From assembly GCA_038203955.1 (NCBI GenBank), contig JBBRDK010000028.1, positions 1 to 39,956 of the forward strand: 39,956 nt of DNA, given 5' to 3'. Below, piece by piece: positions 37,398 to 39,956 of the stretch. The number at the start of each line of letters is the position of its first letter. Position 1 is the stretch's first letter. Both the position numbers and the translations under genes were made by a program. This DNA is from JALYUA01 sp038203955. GTDB taxonomy: Bacteria > Acidobacteriota > Thermoanaerobaculia > UBA5066 > Gp7-AA6. The notes beneath the pieces were generated by a model. It saw nothing but the letters and a program-made list of their open reading frames with translations. It ran no database searches and was not told the DNA's origin.

Positions 37398-38449
37398 CTC
37401 GGTCGTTCGTAGATCGGAACGAGAAAGACCGCCTCGAGGTCGGGCCCCCGGACCGGCACGGAGACGGCGAGCTGCCAGTACGTGCACTCGTCCTTCGAGA
37501 GGTCGGTCCCCGGCTGATCGGCCGGCACCTCCATCGCGATCGGAAAGGACGTCATCGTCCCCTGAGCGAAAGCGGGCAGTGTCTGCACCGCCGACCAGGC
37601 CTCGTAGGCGCGCATGGCGGCCGCGGCGGCGGGGCCACGCGGAACGTCGTCCGCGCCTTCCGTATCGCCCGCATCCTCCGGATCGGCCGACGCATCATTC
37701 AGCCGCTGCTCGATCCGCCGCAGCGTCACCTCCGGCGGGCCGGTCGGCCGCATGGCGCGTGTCGTCTGAAAGACCGCTTCGAAACGGCCGCCCGTGAAGG
37801 AGGGGAACGACCGCCAGGCGAGCCTCGGGGTGCCGACGCGGACCGCCTGCACCATTTTCCGCAGCGTGTCGTAGAGGACCAGGACCGCGACGAGATCGAA
37901 GAGGCCGAGGACGAGGGACACGATCACGCGGGCGCCCCCGGCCATGTGGACCGTCCAGAGGATGTTCAGGAATCCGACGAAGAAAAAGAAGACGAGGCGG
38001 CCGACGACCGCCCGGAAGCCGCTCGCCGAGCCGTCGGGGACCGCGCCGCCGGCATCCCAGTCGTTGTCGCTCGTCCACGGCGCGTCGTTTCGCGGCGCCG
38101 GCGCTCCGCTCTTGTGGAGGATGGTCTTGACGCCGAGGGTCGTCACGCCCAGACCTGCGAGCGCGAAAACCGCGCCGAAGACGAGCGGGAAAAACGTTTT
38201 CTTGTCTCCCGCGTCGATGCGGTGCGAAAACAGAACGAGGACCGCGATCCCGACCCCGAGGAAGGGAAGCCCCATGCATCCCGGCACGAAGCCCCCGGCG
38301 TACTTCTTCAGGAAAACGGGCGCGTCGCCCGCGGGGCCGGGGTCCGTGAATTCGGCCCAGAGCCGGCCGAGTGAACCCCTCGTCGTCCCGGGCGGGTGCG
38401 GGGAGCGGATCGGGAGCGCGACCGCCTTTTGCGATTTCCGCTGGCTCAC
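37394..38449 (-). CDS. Membrane protein with C-terminal soluble domain
   Basis: 351 residues, GTG start overlapping the DUF2207 stop (GTGA). Four hydrophobic helices (MGLPFLGVGIAVLVLF; FFPLVFGAVFALAGLGVTTL; RLVFFFFVGFLNILWTV; VIVSLVLGLFDLVAVLVLY), then a cytoplasmic or periplasmic domain ending YWQLAVSVPVRGPDLEAVFLVPIY, faintly like DUF3592 proteins. Function unknown; it is coupled to the DUF2207 gene. Confidence 0.75.
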   Translation of the reverse strand: MSQRKSQKAVALPIRSPHPPGTTRGSLGRLWAEFTDPGPAGDAPVFLKKYAGGFVPGCMGLPFLGVGIAVLVLFSHRIDAGDKKTFFPLVFGAVFALAGLGVTTLGVKTILHKSGAPAPRNDAPWTSDNDWDAGGAVPDGSASGFRAVVGRLVFFFFVGFLNILWTVHMAGGARVIVSLVLGLFDLVAVLVLYDTLRKMVQAVRVGTPRLAWRSFPSFTGGRFEAVFQTTRAMRPTGPPEVTLRRIEQRLNDASADPEDAGDTEGADDVPRGPAAAAAMRAYEAWSAVQTLPAFAQGTMTSFPIAMEVPADQPGTDLSKDECTYWQLAVSVPVRGPDLEAVFLVPIYERPR

Positions 38450-39956
38450 CAGCCGCCGCCGCCGCCGCCGCCCGAGCTGCCGCCGCCTCCCCCGCCTCCC
38501 CCGCCGCCGCCGGACGAGCTCGGCGCCGAGACACCCGCCGCGAGGGCGCCGGCCGCCACCGCCCAGGAGCCCGACGAGCCGCCGCCTCCGGAGAAGCCGC
38601 CTCCGCCGGTGAACCCGCCCGAGTCTCCCGAAAACCCGGACGACGAAGACGACGATGAGGATCCGCTTCGGGATCCGGACGACCCCACGGTGGCCGCCGC
38701 GGCGCCCCCGAACGATCGGAACCAGCGATCCACCGAGGGTCCCAGGCCGAATGCCGCGACCCAGGGGAACCAGGCGTCCTTCATCCGCGGCACCCGCTTC
38801 GCGAGCTCCCGCTCGAAGAACCGGCGCGCCGCGGCGAGCTCCTTGCGCCGCTCGACTTTACGCGGACCGCTGCGGGTCCTGGCGGCGTTGAAGAGGCCCT
38901 GAATCGCGGCCAGCTGAAGGAGCAGCAGACCGATGAGCGACGGGAGCGGAGTGACGCCCACGCCCGACAGGCCGCGCCACCAGCTCCACAGGAAGAAGAG
39001 CGGCACGAAGAGAAATGACAGGGCCCAGGGCGCAAGCCGCTCCATCCGCTTCTGGTAGCGGAAGGCGGCGATCGCCCCGATCCCCCAGAAGAACCCGGTC
39101 GTGATCGCCGCTCCGATGGCGAACCCCCAGCCGGTCGCTCCGCGCAGGGGGTCGGCGATCAGCAGGGCGGCGCCCGCGACAAACAGGGCGAATGTGGGTC
39201 CCCGCGGAGGGCGCCCGGAACGATCCTGAAAGTCGGCGTGCCGGGAGAGCTGCTCGCGCAGACCGGGCTCGATCTTCTTCGCGGGGTCCAAGCCCCTGCT
39301 CTTGTAGTGCGCCTTGATCGCAGAGGTGGAGGTCTCGATGCGCCGGCCGAAGAACAGAGCCTCGACCAGCTCCTTCTCGTATCCGTGGAAGGACTCGATC
39401 GGCGCCTTCAAACGCATCGTCATTTCCTTCTCGGACGCGTGCGTCTCGAGCTTTTTCTCCGCGGTCAGACGCGCGAGAACCGCGGTGACCTCGGGAGCTC
39501 CGATGGACTCGTCCCAGAGCGCCCCGGCCTCCTCCGGCAGGAGCGAGAAGAGGCGCTGATCGAGCCACGCTTCGTCGATGGCGTCCGGCGGCGCCGGCTC
39601 GCGGAATCGGCCGAGCGACGCCTCACGGCGGTAGAAGGCAACTCCGATCAGGAGCGTGGCGAGGAGGAGCGTGGCGAAGATCGCCGCGCGGACCCCCTTC
39701 GTCGTCCCGACCCGGACCGAGGCCGGGGCTCCGGCCGCCGCGCGCGCGAGATCCGCGTGCACGACGAAGTCCTCGCCCGATGTCAGGGAACGGGCCGTCC
39801 GGCGGCGCGCGAAGACCGGCGGCGGAATCCAGGCGGGATCGAGATCGAGATCCACCGAGAAGGTTTCGATCGGCTGCTTCGCGGCGGGCAGCGCGAAGTT
39901 GTGGTCGAGGACGTATCGATCGCCCTGCTTCAGGAGGACTCCCGAGAACGTGTAGG
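38446..39956 (-). CDS. DUF2207-family membrane protein, 5' end cut by window edge
   Basis: 502 residues visible; the frame stays open to the right edge, so the signal peptide and part of the first domain lie outside. The extracytoplasmic beta domain (YTFSGVLLKQGDRYVLDHNF, VDLDLDPAWIPP) is followed by a first helix (AAIFATLLLATLLIGVAFY), a cytoplasmic region and three or four more helices (about residues 255-380). The C-terminus is a Gly/Ser tail with runs of up to eleven glycines ending GGW, encoded by a GCC-rich low-complexity stretch (38455-38520). Gly-rich tails are common in this family, whose function is unknown. Confidence 0.88.
   Translation of the reverse strand, partial: YTFSGVLLKQGDRYVLDHNFALPAAKQPIETFSVDLDLDPAWIPPPVFARRRTARSLTSGEDFVVHADLARAAAGAPASVRVGTTKGVRAAIFATLLLATLLIGVAFYRREASLGRFREPAPPDAIDEAWLDQRLFSLLPEEAGALWDESIGAPEVTAVLARLTAEKKLETHASEKEMTMRLKAPIESFHGYEKELVEALFFGRRIETSTSAIKAHYKSRGLDPAKKIEPGLREQLSRHADFQDRSGRPPRGPTFALFVAGAALLIADPLRGATGWGFAIGAAITTGFFWGIGAIAAFRYQKRMERLAPWALSFLFVPLFFLWSWWRGLSGVGVTPLPSLIGLLLLQLAAIQGLFNAARTRSGPRKVERRKELAAARRFFERELAKRVPRMKDAWFPWVAAFGLGPSVDRWFRSFGGAAAATVGSSGSRSGSSSSSSSSGFSGDSGGFTGGGGFSGGGGSSGSWAVAAGALAAGVSAPSSSGGGGGGGGGGGSSGGGGGGGW

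Noticed and set aside
38396..38902. Plus-strand proline-rich ORF
   Set aside because: It is the reverse complement of the Gly-rich tail of the DUF2207 gene and has no independent support.
1..39956. tRNA or rRNA genes
   Set aside because: I searched the gaps by eye and saw no cloverleaf ends, TTCGA-type T-loops with acceptor stems or rRNA motifs; a tRNA scan would settle it.

Overview
The window is about 40 kb of GC-rich DNA with tightly packed genes, mostly on the minus strand. TonB-dependent receptor, porin, Mpl ligase, Fur and lipoprotein genes point to a diderm (Gram-negative) bacterium. My best guess is an Acidobacteriota member (Thermoanaerobaculia-like), from the secreted PKD/cupredoxin proteins, the deoxyhypusine-synthase-like protein and the overall gene content. 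That placement is inference and no marker here proves it. I see no rRNA, tRNA, CRISPR array, insertion sequence or prophage.

Layout, left to right. 1-923: family 5 uracil-DNA glycosylase (cut by the edge) and a small gene. 1074-4479: three tandem paralogues, each signal peptide + PKD + an unnamed conserved domain + a copper-site domain resembling the CuA site of cytochrome oxidase subunit II. 4626-5858: tyrosyl-tRNA synthetase. 5920-10924: an iron/flavin locus. A minus-strand operon (Fur, ApbE flavin transferase, porin, FMN-binding protein, 4-TM membrane protein) diverges from an FTR1 iron permease across a shared Fur-box-like palindrome. 11139-12371: a lipoprotein and a small membrane protein. 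12467-16652: a cobalamin-riboswitch operon whose first ORF fuses an inner-membrane transporter-like domain to a BtuB-like receptor, followed by PduO-type adenosyltransferase and a cobalamin-binding protein. 16787-18573: LarB and a deoxyhypusine-synthase-like gene that overlap by 121 bp. 18746-21340: DUF1573 protein diverging from Mpl. 21382-26337: dapF, an FAH-family hydrolase, a small protein and two membrane glycosyltransferase-like genes. 26502-32096: a fibronectin-like lipoprotein and xerC, S41 protease, hslV, hslU. 32188-35436: cytochrome c, CusF-Sco copper protein, DUF4198 protein and threonine dehydratase. 35621-39956: DUF2207 protein (cut by the edge), a membrane protein, a DUF3052-like protein and trmFO.

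Two families of intergenic repeats run through the window. One is degenerate heptanucleotide arrays (period 7, with units such as TCAACTC, CAGTTTT, AGCTATC and CCTTCGC) in most inter-operon gaps. The other is a roughly 58-bp dispersed element with a CCGCGG-TACT-CCGCGG core, present at four loci. Both often touch or supply the stop codon of the neighbouring gene. Together with the fused cobalamin receptor, the flavin/iron locus and the CuA-like triplet, they are the most unusual content here.
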